Positions 5,784 to 6,881 of a stretch of 6,881 nt of DNA are shown here, piece by piece; the stretch's first letter is position 1, and every line of letters begins with the position of its first letter. A model generated the notes under the pieces. It did no database searches. It was not told the DNA's origin and worked only from the letters and a program-made list of their open reading frames with translations. This stretch comes from Vulcanimicrobiota bacterium (lineage in GTDB: Bacteria > Vulcanimicrobiota > Vulcanimicrobiia > Vulcanimicrobiales > Vulcanimicrobiaceae). The translations under genes were made by a program, and so were the position numbers. The DNA lies in NCBI GenBank assembly GCA_019247395.1, contig JAFAOZ010000335.1, positions 1 through 6,881 on the forward strand, given 5' to 3'.

Positions 5784-6280
5784 ATCGCCTCGACGATTTT
5801 CTGCGACGTCCCGGAAGCCATGAGCTTCCACGTGGCGCCGCCGTCGAGCGTATACTCCGTGCGCCACGTGTAGAAACTCGGGTTCTTCCAGACGTTGAGC
5901 GTGCGGATCGTCACGTTTTTGCCCTTATCGGTGAACGAGAACGGATAGGTAATCGTATTGCCGTCGACCGTAATCGTGGTCGAGGTTATGCGGCTCGGAT
6001 GAACGTTAAAGAAGCGATACGCGCCGGCGGCGTCGTCATACGAATAGATGGCGACGTCGTCGTCGCGTTTGCCGGCCAGCGTTACCGATTGCGAGCAGAT
6101 CATAAAGAGATGGTCCGGCGACCAGGCACAGGTCGTCGTTGCGCTCGAAGTGCCCGCCGTGCTGTACGGCGTCTCGACGAACGTGCCTTGCCCATGCCAC
6201 GTGCCGGAGAACCGGTCGAGCTGGTCGATCGGCCCGGCGGCTAAGAGCGCGAAGGCAAGGATGAAAACGGCATATTTCAT
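5780..6280 (-). CDS. Exported lipocalin-like (calycin-type, DUF1579-like) protein
   Basis: This 166-aa protein has an N-terminal signal peptide (M-K-Y-A-V-F-I-L-A-F-A-L-L-A-A-G, residues 1-16). Then comes the calycin-type opening D-R-F-S-G-T-W-H-G-Q-G-T-F (22-34) and a run of beta strands: DDVAIYSYDDAAGAYRFF (74-91), TTITVDGNTITYPFSF (101-116), KNVTIRTLNVW (121-131), FYTWRTEYTLDGGATW (136-151). This is the layout of DUF1579/lipocalin-like proteins that measure as small beta-barrels; the ligand is unknown. Two cysteines (51, 62) could form a disulfide. The frame is open far upstream, but the signal peptide begins exactly at the ATG at 6280, so I use that start. The Shine-Dalgarno is poor. The gene is divergent from the permease with 60 bp between starts. 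Confidence 0.82.
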   Translation of the reverse strand: MKYAVFILAFALLAAGPIDQLDRFSGTWHGQGTFVETPYSTAGTSSATTTCAWSPDHLFMICSQSVTLAGKRDDDVAIYSYDDAAGAYRFFNVHPSRITSTTITVDGNTITYPFSFTDKGKNVTIRTLNVWKNPSFYTWRTEYTLDGGATWKLMASGTSQKIVEAI

Positions 6281-6340
6281 GATGCCATCATTCGCAACGG
6301 CCGTGCCGGAGACCGGCTGCGCCGCGTCGCACCAGGCGGG

Positions 6341-6881
6341 ATGATGCAAAGGGCGCGTCTCGTGCGACGGTTGGGGACCGTCGACATCGCGCTCATCGTG
6401 ATCGGCAGCGTCATCGGCTCGGGCATCTTTCGCACGCCGGCGGTGGTTGCGCATCGTGTGCCGGATGCGGTGCTTATCCTTGTGGCCTGGACTGCGGGCG
6501 GGGTTATTGCACTCTTCGGAGCGTTCGTATTGGCTGAGCTTGCCGCACGCAACCCCGACGATTGTGGGATGTACGGCTACTTTCGCGACGCATTCCATCC
6601 GATCGTCGCCTTCGCGTACGGCTGGTCTGCGCTGCTGGCGATTCTCAGCGGCGGCCTCGCCGCGGGCGCGGTGCTCTTCGCGGGATATTTTCTCTCGTTA
6701 ACCGGGCTACGTCTTTTGCCCGCAGTTGTGGCCGCGATCACACTCGCTGTGCTTGCGCTGCTCAACGCGCTCGGCGTCCGCCAAGGCGCGAACGCGCAAC
6801 ACGTGCTCACCGTGCTGAAGGTCGGTGCGCTCTTCTCGCTCGTGATCGTGGGGCTCGTCGCTCCACCTGCCACAGCGTATT
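6341..6881 (+). CDS. APC superfamily amino-acid permease, N-terminal part
   Basis: The first 180 codons are in the window; the gene runs off the end. A short basic N-terminus (M-M-Q-R-A-R-L-V-R-R) leads into TM1 with the substrate-binding motif G-S-V-I-G-S-G-I-F-R-T-P (22-33), which contacts the amino-acid carboxylate and amino groups in this superfamily. TM2 lies at about 44-68 (ending A-E-L-A-A-R-N-P), TM3 at about 88-118, TM4 at about 124-143 and TM5 at about 155-173. It is an inner-membrane transporter, probably for an amino acid or polyamine; the substrate cannot be told from this half. In the TM2-TM3 loop the common S/T-G-G-x-Y is D-D-C-G-M-Y here. The start is one of two tandem ATGs (6341, 6344), with GGCGGG just before; both fit the family N-terminus. 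Confidence 0.93.
   Translation, partial: MMQRARLVRRLGTVDIALIVIGSVIGSGIFRTPAVVAHRVPDAVLILVAWTAGGVIALFGAFVLAELAARNPDDCGMYGYFRDAFHPIVAFAYGWSALLAILSGGLAAGAVLFAGYFLSLTGLRLLPAVVAAITLAVLALLNALGVRQGANAQHVLTVLKVGALFSLVIVGLVAPPATAY

Noticed and set aside
5337..5867. A 176-codon minus-strand frame across the secreted Cys protein
   Set aside because: The His/Arg-rich product has no signal or domain, and the plus strand has a signal peptide and Shine-Dalgarno.
6281..6598. N-terminal extension of the lipocalin-like gene up to 6598
   Set aside because: The extension overlaps the permease coding region and lies before a signal peptide that begins at the ATG at 6280.
1..6881. CRISPR arrays, tRNA or rRNA genes, insertion sequences
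   Set aside because: No regularly spaced repeats, cloverleaf-like sequence, rRNA segment or transposase was seen on either strand.

Overview
The window looks like GC-rich (about 60% by eye) chromosomal DNA from a diderm, probably uncultivated, environmental bacterium. My best guess is a Vulcanimicrobiota/Eremiobacterota (WPS-2) type lineage. That guess is inference from the gene mix: sedolisin-type protease, cyclase-STAND-TPR protein, LolA-like protein, Uma2 protein, and a beta-barrel-like protein with a Pro/Thr-rich N-terminal linker. No rRNA or marker gene is present to confirm it.

Layout. Positions 1-135 (+) hold the last 44 codons of a sedolisin (S53) peptidase. It overlaps by 11 bp, tail to tail, a minus-strand unit. 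That unit contains a 901-aa class III adenylyl cyclase/STAND ATPase/TPR regulator (3042-337) and, 26 bp downstream, a 61-aa helical protein with a strong ribosome binding site (310-125). Positions 3043-3330 are mostly non-coding. They hold a doubtful 42-codon ORF and a REP-like palindrome containing CCCTTCGACAGGCTCAGGG plus a 17-bp tandem duplication. A second minus-strand unit follows, read from 5259 down to 3331: a Uma2-family nuclease-fold protein, then (3 bp later) a LolA-like exported protein, then (19 bp later) a Tyr-rich, beta-barrel-like protein that lacks a signal peptide. All three lie in one reading frame, separated only by stop codons.

A 113-bp divergent gap separates Uma2 from a plus-strand secreted four-cysteine protein (5373-5783). 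Its stop codon overlaps the stop of a convergent exported lipocalin-like protein (6280-5780). After a 60-bp divergent gap, an APC-family amino-acid permease starts at 6341 and runs off the window.

How the genes fit together. The cyclase regulator and the small helical protein probably form one transcription unit, with the small protein as a possible partner or output. Several other products are exported or envelope proteins, but nothing ties them into one pathway. I do not see a clear new multi-gene system. The best leads are the in-frame TAG between the LolA-like and barrel genes, the small gene attached to the cyclase, the altered calcium site of the S53 tail, and the REP-like element.
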